DNA of 64,000 nt, from positions 62,001 through 126,000 of the forward strand of contig CAKKTE020000559.1 in NCBI GenBank assembly GCA_920105625.2, in the 5' to 3' direction. Both the position numbers and the translations under genes were made by a program. The notes beneath the pieces are model-generated. The model had not been told where the DNA came from, made no database searches, and worked only from the letters and a program-made list of their open reading frames with translations. This document shows positions 13,021 through 25,110 of this stretch, in pieces; the stretch's first letter is position 1; each line of letters starts with the position of its first letter. This DNA is from Clusia tigrina (Eukaryota > Arthropoda > Insecta > Diptera > Clusiidae).

Positions 13021-15164
13021 ATTTGGGACTCAAGGGTAGCATAGCTTTGAGCGATAGCTTAAATTGACAAGAGGCTCGAGTACTTTATTGTTAGAAAATT
13101 TCAAGGTTTTATGATGCTCCAGTAAAAAGTTACAAGCATTTGTATGTTGCAAACTTTGATAGGTGTAGCACTTACCGTATAGAAGTTAGGGCCATTTGGA
13201 GTTTTATCAGTGTTTGAATTAAGACTCAAGGGTAGCATAGCTTTGAGCGAAAGCTTAAATTGACAAGATGCTCGAGTATTTTATTGTTACAAAATTTCAA
13301 GGTCTTATGACGCTCCAGTAAAAAGTTACAAGCTTTTGTATGTTGCAAACTCTGATAGGTGTAGGATGTACCGTATAGAAGTTAGGGCCATTTGAAGGTT
13401 TATCAATGTTTGCTTTGGGACTCAAGCGTAGCACAGCTTTGAGCGATAGCTTAAATTGGCAAGAGGCTCGAGTACTTTATTGTTACAAAATTTCAAGGTT
13501 TTATGACGCTCCAGTAAAAAGTTACAAGCATTTGTATGTTGCAAACATTGATAGTGTATGACGTACCGTATAGAAGTTAGGGGCATTTGAAGTTTTATCA
13601 GTGTTTTGTTTGGGTCTCAAGAGTAGCATAGCTTTGAGGGATAGCTTAAATTGACAAGTGGCTCGAGTACTTTATTGTTACAAAATTTCAAGGTTTTATG
13701 ACGTTCCAGTAAAAAGTTACAAGCATTTGTATGTTGCAAACTTTGATAGTTGTAGGACGTACCGTATAGAAGTTAGGGCCATTTGAAGTTTTATCAGTGT
13801 TTGATTTGGGACTCAAGGTTAGCATAGCTTTGAGCGATAGCTTAAATAGACAAGAGGCTCGAGTACTTTATTGTTACAAAATTTCAAGCTTTTATGACGC
13901 TCCAGTAAAAAGTTACAAGCATTTGTATGTTGCAAACTTTGATAGGTGTAGGACGTACCGTATAGAAGTTAGGGCCATTTGAATTTTTATCAGTGTTTGA
14001 TTTGGGACTCAAGGGTAGCATAGCTTTGAGCGATAGCGTAAATTGACAAGAGGCTCGAGTACTTTATTGTTACAAAATTTCAAGGTTTTATGACGCTCCA
14101 GTAAAAAGTTACAAGCATTTGTATGTTGCAAACTTTGATAGGTGTAGGACGTACTGTATAGAAGCTAGGGCCATTTGAAGTTTTATCAGTGTTTGATTTG
14201 GGACTCAAGGGTAGCATAGCTTTGAGCGTTAGCTTAAATTGACAAGAGGCTCGAGTACTTTATTGTTACAAAATTTCAAGGTTTTATGACGCTCCAGTAA
14301 AAAGTTACAAGCATTTGTATGTTGCTAACTTTGATAGGTGTAGGACGTACCGTATAGAAGTTAGGGCGCTTTGAAGTTTTATCAGTGTTTGATTTGGGAC
14401 TCAAGGGTAGCATAGCTTTGAGCGATAGCGTAAATTGACAAGAGGCTCGAGTACTTTATTGTTACAAAATTTCAAGGTTTTATGACGCTCCAGTAAAAAG
14501 TTACAAGCATTTGTATGTTGCAAACTTTGATAGGTGTAGGACGTACTGTATAGAAGCTAGGGCCATTTGAAGTTTTATCAATGTTTGATTTGGGACTCAA
14601 GTGTAGCATAGCTTTGAGCGATAGCTTTAATAGACAAGCGGCTCGAGTACTTTATTGTTACAAAATTTCAAGGTTTTATGACGCTCCAGTAAAAAGTTAC
14701 AAGCATTTGTATGTTGCAAACTTTGATAGGTGTAGGACGTACCGTATAGAAGTTAGGGCCATTTGAATTTTTATCAGTGTTTGATTTGGGACTCAAGGGT
14801 AGCATAGCTTTGAGCGATAGCGTAAATTGACATGAGGCTCGAGTACTTTATTGTTACAAAATTTCAAGGTTTTATGATGCTCCAGTAAAAAGTTACAAGC
14901 ATTTGTATGTTGCAAACTTTGATAGGTGTAGGACGTACTGTATAGAAGCTAGGGCCATTTGAAGTTTTATCAATGTTTGATTTGGGACTCAAGTGTAGCA
15001 TAGCTTTGAGCGATAGCTTTAATAGACAAGCGGCTCGAGTACTTTATTGTTACAAAATTTCAAGGTTTTATGACGCTCCAGTAAAAATTTACAAGCATTT
15101 GTATGTTGCAAACTTTGATAGGTGTAGGACGTACCGTATAGAAGTTAGGGCCATTTGAAGTTTT
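13021..15164 (+). repeat. Spacer monomers with a two-monomer (392 bp) duplication
   Basis: This holds about 11 monomers of mixed subfamilies. A dimer step is visible at the right: the monomer beginning near 14581 (CAAGTGTAGC, GCTTTAATAGAC) returns 392 bp later at 14973, each flanked by TAGCGTAAATTGAC monomers. The 14581 monomer also matches one at 10856 (offset 3,725). Monomers around 13.6-13.9 kb (GTTTTGTTTGGG, GACGTTCCAG, CAAGCTTTTATG) resemble those at 18.9-19.2 kb. Confidence 0.7.
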
Positions 15165-16150
15165 ATCAGTGTTTGATTTGGGATTCAAGGGTAGCATAGC
15201 TTTGAGAGATAGCTTAAATTGACAAGAGGCTCGAGTACTTTATTGTTACACAATTTCAAGGTTTTATGACGCTCCAGTAAAAAGTTACAAGCATTTTTAT
15301 GTTACAAACTTTGATAGGTGTAGGACGTACCGTATATAAGTTAGGGCCATTTGAAGTTTTATCAGTGTTTGATTTGGGACTCAAGGGTAGCATAGCTCTG
15401 AGCGATAGCTTAAATTGACAAGGGGATCGAATATTTTATTGTTACAAAATTTCAAGGTTTTATGACGCTCCAGTAAAAAGTTACAAGCATTTGTATGTTG
15501 CAAACTTTGATAGGTGTAGGACGTACCGTATAGAAGCTAGGGCCATTTGAAGTTTTATCAGTGTTTGATTTGGGTCTCAAGGGTAGCATAGCTTTGAGCG
15601 ATAGCTTAAATTGATAAGAGGCTCGAGTACTTTATTGTTACAAAATTTCAAGGTTTTATGACACCCCATTAAAAAGTTACAAGCATTTGTATGTTGCAAA
15701 CTTTGATAGGTGTAGGATGTACCGTATAGAAGTTAGGGCCATTTGAAGGTTTATCAGTGTTTGCTTTGGGACTCAAGGCTAGCACAGCTTTGAGCGATAG
15801 CTTAAATTGGCAAGAGGCTCGAGTACTTTATTGTTACAAAATTTCAAGGTTTTATGACGCTCCAGTAAAAAGTTACAAGCATTTGTATGTTGCAAACTTT
15901 GATAGGTGTAGGACGTACCGTATAGAAGCTAGGGCCATTTGAAGTTTTATCAGTGTTTGATTTGGGACTCAAGGGTAGCATAGCTTTGAGCGATAGCTTA
16001 AATTGATAAGAGGCTCGAGTACTTTATTGTTACAAAATTTCAAGGTTTTATGACACCCCATTAAACAGTTACAAGCATTTGTATGGTGCAAACTTTGATA
16101 GGTGTAGGACGTACCGTATAAAATTTAGGGCCATTTAAAGTTTTATCAGT
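15165..16150 (+). repeat. Six-monomer cassette, copy 3
   Basis: This has the same marker order as copies 1 and 2, offset 3,136 bp from copy 2 (ACACAATTTC at 15248; GCTAGCACAGC monomer at 15757). It ends in GTATAAAATTTAGGG and CATTTAAAG and is then joined to a GTTTTGTTTGGGACTAAAG monomer, unlike the other copies. Confidence 0.85.
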
Positions 16151-17519
16151 GTTTTGTTTGGGACTAAAGAGTAGCATAGCTTTGAGGGATAGCTTAAATA
16201 GACAAGAGGCTCGAGTACTTTATTGTTACAAAATTTCAAGCTTTTATGACGCTCCAGTAAAAAGTTACAAGCATTTGTATGTTGCAAACTTTGATAGGTG
16301 TAGGACGTACCGTATAGAAGTTAGGGCCATTTGAATTTTTATCAGTGTTTGATTTGGGACTCAAGGGTAGCATAGCTTTGAGCGATAGCGTAAATTGACA
16401 TGAGGCTCGAGTACTTTATTGTTACAAAATTTCAAGGTTTTATGATGCTCCAGTAAAAAGTTACAAGCATTTGTATGTTGCAAACTTTGATAGGTGTAGC
16501 ACTTACCGTATAGAAGTTAGGGCCATTTGGAGTTTTATCAGTGTTTGAATTGGGACTCAAGGGTATCATAGCTTTGAGCGAAAGCTTAAATTGGCAAGAG
16601 GCTCGAGTACTTTATTGTTACAAAATTTCAAGGTTTTATGACGCTCCAGTAAAAAGTTAATAGCATTTGTATGTTGCAAACATTGATAGTGTAGGACGTA
16701 CCGTATAGAAGTTAGGGCCATTTGAAGTTTTATCAGTGTTTTGTTTGGGACTAAAGAGTAGCATAGCTTTGAGGGATAGCTTAAATAGACAAGAGGCTCG
16801 AGTACTTTATTGTTACAAAATTTCAAGCTTTTATGACGCTCCAGTAAAAAGTTACAAGCATTTGTATGTTGCAAACTTTGATAGGTGTAGGACGTACCGT
16901 ATAGAAGTTAGGGCCATTTGAATTTTTATCAGTGTTTGATTTGGGACTCAAGGGTAGCATAGCTTTGAGCGATAGCGTAAATTGACAAGAGGCTCGAGTA
17001 CTTTATTGTTACAAAATTTCAAGGTTTTATGACGCTCCAGTAAAAAGTTACAAGCATTTGTATGTTGCAAACTTTGATAGGTGTAGGACGTACTGTATAG
17101 AAGCTAGGGCCATTTGAAGTTTTATCAATGTTTGATTTGGGACTCAAGGGTAGCATAGCTTTGAGCGATAGCTTTAATAGACAAGCGGCTTGAGTACTTT
17201 ATTGTTACAAAATTTCAAGGTTTTATGACGCTTCAGTAAAAAGTTACAAGCATTTGTATGTTGCAAACTTTGATAGGTGTAGGACGTACCGTATGGAAGT
17301 TAGGGCCATTTGAAGTTTTATCAGTGTTTGATTGGGGATTCGAGGTTACCATAGCTTTGAGCGATAGCTTAAATTGACAAGAGGCTCGAGTACTTTATTG
17401 TTACAAAATTTGAAGGTTTTATGACGCTCCAGTAAAAAGTTACAAGCATTTGTATGTTGCAAACTTTGATAGGTGTAGGACGTACCGTATAGAAGTTAGG
17501 GCCATTTGAAGTTTTATCA
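16151..17519 (+). repeat. Spacer monomers with a 587 bp (three-monomer) repeat
   Basis: The distinctive monomer with GTTTTGTTTGGGACTAAAG and GAGGGATAGCTTAAATAG occurs at 16149 and 16736, 587 bp apart, with CAAGCTTTTATGACG in both. Between them are a GACATGAGGC monomer and one with GTAGCACTTACCG, which recalls 13168. The last monomers (GATTCGAGG, GCTTTAATAGAC) return to the cassette's usual left neighbours. Confidence 0.75.
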
Positions 17520-18497
17520 GTGTTTGATTTGGGACTCAAGGGTAGCATAGCTTTGAGAGATAGCTTAAATTGACAAGAGGCTCGAGTACTTTATTGTTAC
17601 ACAATTTCAAGGTTTTATGACGCTCCAGTAAAAAGTTACAAGCATTTTTATGTTACAAACTTTGATAGGTGTAGGACGTACCGTATATAAGTTAGGGCCA
17701 TTTGAAGTTTTATCAGTGTTTGATGTGGGACTCAAGGGTAGCATAGCTCTGTGCGATAGCTTAAATTGACAAGGGGATCGAATACTTTATTGTTACAAAA
17801 TTTCAAGGTTTTATGACGCTCCAGTAAAAAGTTACAAGCATTTGTATGTTGCAAACTTTGATAGGTGTAGAACGTACCGTATAGAAGCTAGGGCCATTTG
17901 AAGTTTTATCAGTGTTTGATTTGGGTCTCAAGGGTAGCATAGCTTTGAGCGATAGCTTAAATTGATAAGAGGCTCGAGTACTTTATTGTTACAAAATTTC
18001 AAGGTTTTATGACACCCCATTAAAAAGTTACAAGCATTTGTATGTTGAAAACTTTGATAGGTGTAGGATGTACCGTATAGAAGTTAGGGCCATTTGAAGG
18101 TTTATCAGTGTTTGCTTTGGGACTCAAGGCTAGCACAGCTTTGAGCGATAACTTAAATTGGCAAGAGGCTCGAGTACTTTATTGTTACAAAATTTCAAGG
18201 TTTTATGACGCTCCAGTAAAAAGTTACAAGCATTTGTATGTTGCAAACTTTGATAGGTGTAGGACGTACCGTATAGAAGCTAGGGCCATTTGAAGTTTTA
18301 TCAGTGTTTGATTTGGGACTCAAGGGTAGCATAGCTTTGAGCGATAGCTTAAATTGATAAGAGGCTCGAGTACTTTATTGTTACAAAATTTCAAGGTTTT
18401 ATGACACCCCATTAAACAGTTACAAGCATTTGTATGGTGCAAACTTTGATAGGTGTAGGACGTACCGTATAAAATTTAGGGCCATTTAAAGTTTTAT
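17520..18497 (+). repeat. Six-monomer cassette, copy 4
   Basis: This is offset 2,351 bp from copy 3 (ACACAATTTC at 17599; GCTAGCACAGC monomer at 18108). Private changes are TGATGTGGGAC, CTCTGTGCGATAG, GTAGAACGTACC and GATAACTTAAATTGG. The last of these also appears in the next monomer at 18540, a sign of local conversion. Confidence 0.85.
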
Positions 18498-19239
18498 TAG
18501 TGTTTGATTTGGGACTCAAGGGTAGCATAGCTTTGAGCGATAACTTAAATTGGCAAGAGGCTCGAGTACTTTATTGTTACAAAATTTCAAGGTTTTATGA
18601 CGCTCCAGAAAAAAGTTACAAGCTTTTGTATGTTGCAAACTCTGATAGGTGTAGGATGTACCGTATAGAAGTTAGGGCCATTTGAAGGTTTATCAGTGTT
18701 TGCTTTGGGACTCAAGGGTACCACAGCTTTGAGCGATAGCTTAAATTGGCAAGAGGCTCGAGTACTTTATTGTTACAAAATTTCAAGGTTTTATGACGCT
18801 CCAGTAAAAAGTTACAAGCATTTGTATGTTGCAAACATTGATAGTGTAGGACGTACCGTATAGAAGTTAGGGCCATTTGAAGTTTTATCAGTGCTTGGTT
18901 TGGGACTCAAGAATAGCATAGCTTTGAGGGATAGCTTAAATTGACAAGTGGCTCGAGTACTTTATTGTTACAAAATTTCAAGGTTTTATGACGTTCCAGT
19001 AAAAAGTTACAAGCATTTGTATGTTGCAAAGTTTGATAGTTGTAGGACGTACCGTATAGAAGTTAGGGCCATTTGAAGTTTTATCAGTGTTTGATTTGGG
19101 ACTCAAGGTTAGCATAGCTTTGAGCGATAGCTTAAATAGACAAGAGGCTCGAGTACTTTATTGTTACAAAATTTCAAGCTTTTATGACGCTCCAGTAAAA
19201 GTTACAGGCATTTGTATGTTGCAAACTTTGATAGGTGTA
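18498..19239 (+). repeat. Mixed monomers between cassette 4 and the 12-mer array
   Basis: About four monomers are present. One near 18610 reads CCAGAAAAAAGTTACAAGC; another has GCAAACATTGATAGTGTAGG with a one-base deletion. GACGTTCCAG and CAAGCTTTTATG link them to 13.6-13.9 kb. A one-base loss gives CCAGTAAAAGTTACAGGC at about 19190, and the following text matches the 12-mer unit. Confidence 0.65.
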
Positions 19240-19869
19240 GGACGTACTGTATAGAAGCTAGGGCCATTTGAAGTTTTATCAATGTTTGATTTGGGACTCA
19301 AGGGTAGCATAGCTTTGAGCGATAGCTTTAATAGACAAGCGGCTCGAGTACTTTATTGTTACAAAATTTCAAGGTTTTATGACGCTCCAGTAAAAAGTTA
19401 CAAGCATTTGTAGGTTGCAAACTTTGATAGGTGTAGGACGTAGCGTATGGAATTTAGGGCCATTTGAAGTTTTATCAGTGTTTGATTTGGGATTCGAGGT
19501 TACCATAGCTTTGAGCGATAGCTTAAATTGACAAGAGGCTCGAGTACTTTATTGTTACAAAATTTCAAGGTTTTATGACGCTCCAGTAAAAAGTTACAAG
19601 CATTTGTATGTTGCAAACTTGGATAGGTGTAGGACGTACCGTATAGAAGTTAGGGCCATTTGAAGTTTTATCAGTGTTTGATTTGGGACTCAAGGGTAGC
19701 ATAGCTCTGAGCGATAGCTTAAATTGACAAGGGGATCGAATACTTTATTGTTACAAAATTTCAAGGTTTTATGACGCTCCAGTAAAAAGTTACAAGCATT
19801 TGTATGTTGCAAACTTTGATAGGTGTAGGACGTACCGTATAGAAGTTAGGGCCATTTGAAGTTTTATCA
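19240..19869 (+). repeat. Left lead-in of the 2,351 bp 12-mer array
   Basis: Three monomers carry, in order, GCTTTAATAGAC, GATTCGAGGTTACC and GGGGATCGAATAC. They match the e-f-g monomers that precede the a' monomer at 21242 and 23593. The array therefore starts in mid-unit here, after a join near 19.2 kb. Confidence 0.75.
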
Positions 19870-22221
19870 GTGTTTGATTTGGGACTCAAGGGTAGCATAG
19901 CTTTGAGCGATAGCTTAAATTGTCAAGAAGCTCGAGTACTTTATTGTTACAACATTTCAAGGTTTTTTGACGCTCCAGTAAAAAGTTACAAGCATTTGTA
20001 TGTTGCAAACTTTGATAGGTGTAGGACGTACCGTATAGAAGTTAGGGCCATTTGGAGTTTTATCAGTGTTTGAATTGGGACTCAAGGGTAGCATAGCTTT
20101 GAGCGAAAGCTTAAATTGAAAAGAGGCTCGAGTATTTTATTGTTACAAAATTTCAAGGTTTTATGACGCTCCAGTAAAAAGTTACAAGTTTTTGTATGTT
20201 GCAAACTCTGATAGGTGTAGGATATACCGTATAGAAGTTAGGGCCATTTGAAGGTTTATCAGTGTTTGCTTTGGGACTCAAGGGTAGCACAGCTTTGAGC
20301 GATAGCTTAAATTGGCAAGAGGCTCGAGTACTTTCTTGTTACAAAATTTCAAGGTTTTATGACGCTCCAGTAAAAAGTTACAAGCATTTGTATGTTGCTA
20401 ACTTTGATAGGTGTAGGACGTACCGTATAGAAGTTAGGGCCCTTTGAAGTTTTATCAGTGTTTGATTTGGGACTCAAGGGTAGCATAGCTTTGAGCGATA
20501 GCGTAAATGGACAAGAGGCTCGAGTACTTTATTGTTACAAAATTTCAAGGTTTTATGACGCTCCAGTAAAAAGTTACAGGCATTTGTATGTTGCAAACTT
20601 TGATAGGTGTAGGACGTACTGTATAGAAGCTAGGGCCATTTGAAGTTTTATCAATGTTTGATTTGGAACTCAAGGGTAGCATAGCTTTGAGCGATAGCTT
20701 TAATAGACAAGCGGCTCGAGTACTTTATTGTTACAAAATTTCAAGGTTTTATGACGCTCCAGTAAAAAGTTACAAGCATTTGTATGTTGCAAACTTTGAT
20801 AGGTGTAGGACGTACCGTATGGAAGTTAGGGCCATTTGAAGTTTTATCAGTGTGTGATTTGGGATTCGAGGTTACCATAGCTTTGAGCGATAGCTTAAAT
20901 TGACAAGAGGCTCGAGTACTTTATTGTTACAAAATTTCAAGGTTTTATGACGCTCCAGTAAAAAGTTACAAGCATTTGTATGTTGCAAACTTTGATAGGT
21001 GTAGGACGTACCGTATAGAAGTTAGGGCCATTTGAAGTTTTATCAGTGTTTGATTTGGGACTCAAGGGTAGCATAGCTCTGAGCGATAGCTTAAATTGAC
21101 AAGGGGATCGAATACTTTATTGTTACAAAATTTCAAGGTTTTATGACGCTCCAGTAAAAAGTTACAAGCATTTGTATGTTGCAAACTTTGATAGGTGTAG
21201 GACGTACCGTATAGAAGTTAGGGCCATTTGAAGTTTTATCAGTGTTTGATTTGGGACTCAAGGGTAGCATAGCTTTGAGCGATAGCTTAAATTGTCAAGA
21301 AGCTCGAGTACTTTATTGTTACAACATTTCAAGGTTTTTTGACGCTCCAGTAAAAAGTTACAAGCATTTGTATGTTGCAAACTTTGATAGGCGTAGGACG
21401 TACCGTATAGAAGTTAGGGCCATTTGGAGTTTTATCAGTGTTTGAATTGGGACTCAAGGGTAGCATAGCTTTGAGCGAAAGCTTAAATTGAAAAGAGGCT
21501 CGAGTATTTTATTGTTACAAAATTTCAAGGTTTTATGACGCTCCAGTAAAAAGTTACAAGTTTTTGTATGTTGCAAACTCTGATAGGTGTAGGATATACC
21601 GTATAGAAGTTAGGGCCATTTGAAGGTTTATCAGTGTTTGCTTTGGGACTCAAGGGTAGCACAGCTTTGAGCGATAGCTTAAATTGGCAAGAGGCTCGAG
21701 TACTTTCTTGTTACAAAATTTCAAGGTTTTATGACGCTCCAGTAAAAAGTTACAAGCATTTCAATGTTGCTAACTTTGATAGGTGTAGGACGTACCGTAT
21801 AGAAGTTAGGGCCATTTGAAGTTTTATCAGTGTTTGATTTGGGACTCAAGGGTAGCATAGCTTTGAGCGATAGCGTAAATGGACAAGAGGCTCGAGTACT
21901 TTAATGTTACAAAATTTCAAGGTTTTATGACGCTCCAGTAAAAAGTTACAGGCATTTGTATGTTGCAAACTTTGATAGGTGTAGGACGTACCGTATAGAA
22001 GTTAGGGCCATTTGAAGTTTTATCAGTGTTTGATTTGGGACTCAAGGGTAGCATAGCTCTGAGCGATAGCTTAAATTGACAAGGGGAACGAATACTTTAT
22101 TGTTACAAAATTTCAAGGTTTTATGACGCTCCAGTAAAAAGTTACAAGCATTTGTATGTTGCAAACTTTGATAGGTGTAGGACGTACCGTATAGAAGCTA
22201 GGGCCATTTGAAGTTTTATCA
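19870..22221 (+). repeat. 12-mer higher-order unit B, copy 1 (2,352 bp)
   Basis: Twelve monomers run in the order a b c d e f g a' b' c' d' g'. Monomer a (19870) has TTGTCAAGAAGC, ACAACATTTC and GGTTTTTTGACG; c (20262) has GTACTTTCTTG; d has TAGCGTAAATGGAC and TTACAGGC; e has TTTGGAACTC; f has GTGTGTGATTTGGGATTCG; g has GGGGATCGAATAC. The second part (21242, 21634 and on) is a shortened near-copy of the first, seven monomers away, so the unit is itself a 7 + 5 duplication with e and f missing from the second part. Confidence 0.93.
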
Positions 22222-24572
22222 GTGTTTGATTTGGGACTCAAGGGTAGCATAGCTTTGAGCGATAGCTTAAATTGTCAAGAAGCTCGAGTACTTTATTGTT
22301 ACAACATTTCAAGGTTTTTTGACGCTCCAGTAAAAAGTTACAAGCATTTGTATGTTGCAAACTTTGATAGGTGTAGGACGTACCGTATAGAAGTTAGGGC
22401 CATTTGGAGTTTTATCAGTGTTTGAATTGGGACTCAAGGGTAGCATAGCTTTGAGCGAAAGCTTAAATTGAAAAGAGGCTCGAGTATTTTATTGTTACAA
22501 AATTTCAAGGTTTTTGACGCTCCAGTAAAAAGTTACAAGTTTTTGTATGTTGCAAACTCTGATAGGTGTAGGATATACCGTATAGAAGTTAGGGCCATTT
22601 GAAGGTGTATCAGTGTTTGCTTTGGGACTCAAGGGTAGCACAGCTTTGAGCGATAGCTTAAATTTTCAAGAGGCTCGAGTACTTTATTGTTACAAAATTT
22701 CAAGGTTTTATGACGCTCCAGTAAAAAGTTACAAGCATTTGTATGTTGCTAACTTTGATAGGTGTAGGACGTACCGTATAGAAGTTAGGGCCCTTTGAAG
22801 TTTTATCAGTGTTTGATTTGGGACTCAAGGGTAGCATAGCTTTGAGCGATAGCGTAAATGGACAAGAGGCTCGAGTACTTTATTGTTACAAAATTTCAAG
22901 GTTTTATGACGCTCCAGTAAAAAGTTACAGGCATTTGTATGTTGCAAACTTTGATAGGTGTAGGACGTACTGTATAGAAGCTAGGGCCATTTGAAGTTTT
23001 ATCAATGTTTGATTTGGAACTCAAGGGTAGCATAGCTTTGAGCGATAGCTTTAATAGACAAGCGGCTCGAGTACTTTATTGTTACAAAATTTCAAGGTTT
23101 TATGACGCTCCAGTAAAAAGTTACAAGCATTTGTATGTTGCAAACTTTGATAGGTGTAGGACGTACCGTATGGAAGTTAGGGCCATTTGAAGTTTTATCA
23201 GTGTGTGATTTGGGATTCGAGGTTACCATAGCTTTGAGCGATAGCTTAAATTGACAAGAGGCTCGAGTACTTTATTGTTACAAAATTTCAAGGTTTTATG
23301 ACGCTCCAGTAAAAAGTTACAAGCATTTGTATGTTGCAAACTTTGATAGGTGTAGGACGTACCGTATAGAAGTTAGGGCCATTTGAAGTTTTATCAGTGT
23401 TTGATTTGGGACTCAAGGGTAGCATAGCTCTGAGCGATAGCTTAAATTGACAAGGGGATCGAATACTTTATTGTTACAAAATTTCAAGGTTTTATGACGC
23501 TCCAGTAAAAAGTTACAAGCATTTGTATGTTGCAAACTTTGATAGGTGTAGGACGTACCGTATAGAAGTTAGGGCCATTTGAAGTTTTATCAGTGTTTGA
23601 TTTGGGACTCAAGGGTAGCATAGCTTTGAGCGATAGCTTAAATTGTCAAGAAGCTCGAGTACTTTATTGTTACAACATTTCAAGGTTTTTTGACGCTCCA
23701 GTAAAAAGTTACAAGCATTTGTATGTTGCAAACTTTGATAGGCGTAGGACGTACCGTATAGAAGTTAGGGCCATTTGGAGTTTTATCAGTGTTTGAATTG
23801 GGACTCAAGGGTAGCATAGCTTTGAGCGAAAGCTTAAATTGAAAAGAGGCTCGAGTATTTTATTGTTACAAAATTTCAAGGTTTTATGACGCTCCAGTAA
23901 AAAGTTACAAGTTTTTGTATGTTGCAAACTCTGATAGGTGTAGGATATACCGTATAGAAGTTAGGGCCATTTGAAGGTTTATCAGTGTTTGCTTTGGGAC
24001 TCAAGGGTAGCACAGCTTTGAGCGATAGCTTAAATTGGCAAGAGGCTCGAGTACTTTCTTGTTACAAAATTTCAAGGTTTTATGACGCTCCAGTAAAAAG
24101 TTACAAGCATTTCAATGTTGCTAACTTTGATAGGTGTAGGACGTACCGTATAGAAGTTAGGGCCCTTTGAAGTTTTATCAGTGTTTGATTTGGGACTCAA
24201 GGGTAGCATAGCTTTGAGCGATAGCGTAAATGGACAAGAGGCTCGAGTACTTTAATGTTACAAAATTTCAAGGTTTTATGACGCTCCAGTAAAAAGTTAC
24301 AGGCATTTGTATGTTGCAAACTTTGATAGGTGTAGGACGTACCGTATAGAAGTTAGGGCCATTTGAAGTTTTATCAGTGTTTGATTTGGGACTCAAGGGT
24401 AGCATAGCTCTGAGCGATAGCTTAAATTGACAAGGGGAACGAATACTTTATTGTTACAAAATTTCAAGGTTTTATGACGCTCCAGTAAAAAGTTACAAGC
24501 ATTTGTATGTTGCAAACTTTGATAGGTGTAGGACATACCGTATAGAAGCTAGGGCCATTTGAAGTTTTATCA
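22222..24572 (+). repeat. 12-mer higher-order unit B, copy 2 (2,351 bp)
   Basis: All twelve monomers return in the same order at an offset of 2,351-2,352 bp, with very few differences from copy 1. Noted changes are a one-base loss giving AAGGTTTTTGACGC near 22510, GAAGGTGTATC for GAAGGTTTATC at about 22602, AATTTTCAAG for AATTGGCAAG at about 22662, and GGGGAACGAATAC in g'. Such closeness marks this as one of the youngest amplifications in the window. Confidence 0.93.
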
Positions 24573-25110
24573 GTGTTTGATTTGGGACTCAAGGGTAGCA
24601 TAGCTTTGAGCGATAGCTTAAATTGTCAAGAAGCTCGAGTACTTTATTGTTACAACATTTCAAGGTTTTTTGACGCTCCAGTAAAAAGTTACAAGCATTT
24701 GTATGTTGCAAACTTTGATAGGTGTAGGACGTACCGTATAGAAGTTAGGGCCATTTGGAGTTTTATCAGTGTTTGAATTGGGACTCAAGGGTAGCATAGC
24801 TTTGAGCGAAAGCTTAAATTGAAAAGAGGCTCGAGTATTTTATTGTTACAAAATTTCAAGGTTTTTGACGCTCCAGTAAAAAGTTACAAGATTTTGTATG
24901 TTGCAAACTCTGATAGGTGTAGGATATACCGTATAGAAGTTAGGGCCATTTGAAGGTGTATCAGTGTTTGCTTTGGGACTCAAGGGTAGCACAGCTTTGA
25001 GCGATAGCTTAAATTTTCAAGAGGCTCGAGTACTTTATTGTTACAAAATTTCAAGGTTTTATGACGCTCCAGTAAAAAGTTACAAGCATTTGTATGTTGC
25101 AAACTTTGAT
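24573..25110 (+). repeat. 12-mer unit B, truncated copy 3
   Basis: Monomers a, b and c repeat, including the copy 2 marks GAAGGTGTATC and AATTTTCAAG. At about 25.1 kb the sequence switches to GTATGGAAG and GATTCGAGGTTACC, the end of e and the start of f, so monomer d and most of e are skipped. The breakpoint lies within one monomer phase, consistent with unequal crossover. Confidence 0.85.

Noticed and set aside
16566..16874. Minus-strand reading frames of 68-102 codons (414-632, 16566-16874, 42470-42676, 45873-46091, 57607-57825, 59369-59587, 62209-62418)
   Set aside because: They begin mostly at TTG in the rev-comp of TGTTGCAA and are open only where a variant removes a consensus stop opposite CTCAAGG. 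The consensus in this frame has only one internal stop over about 73 codons, which makes chance openings common. No start context, domain or constraint is visible.
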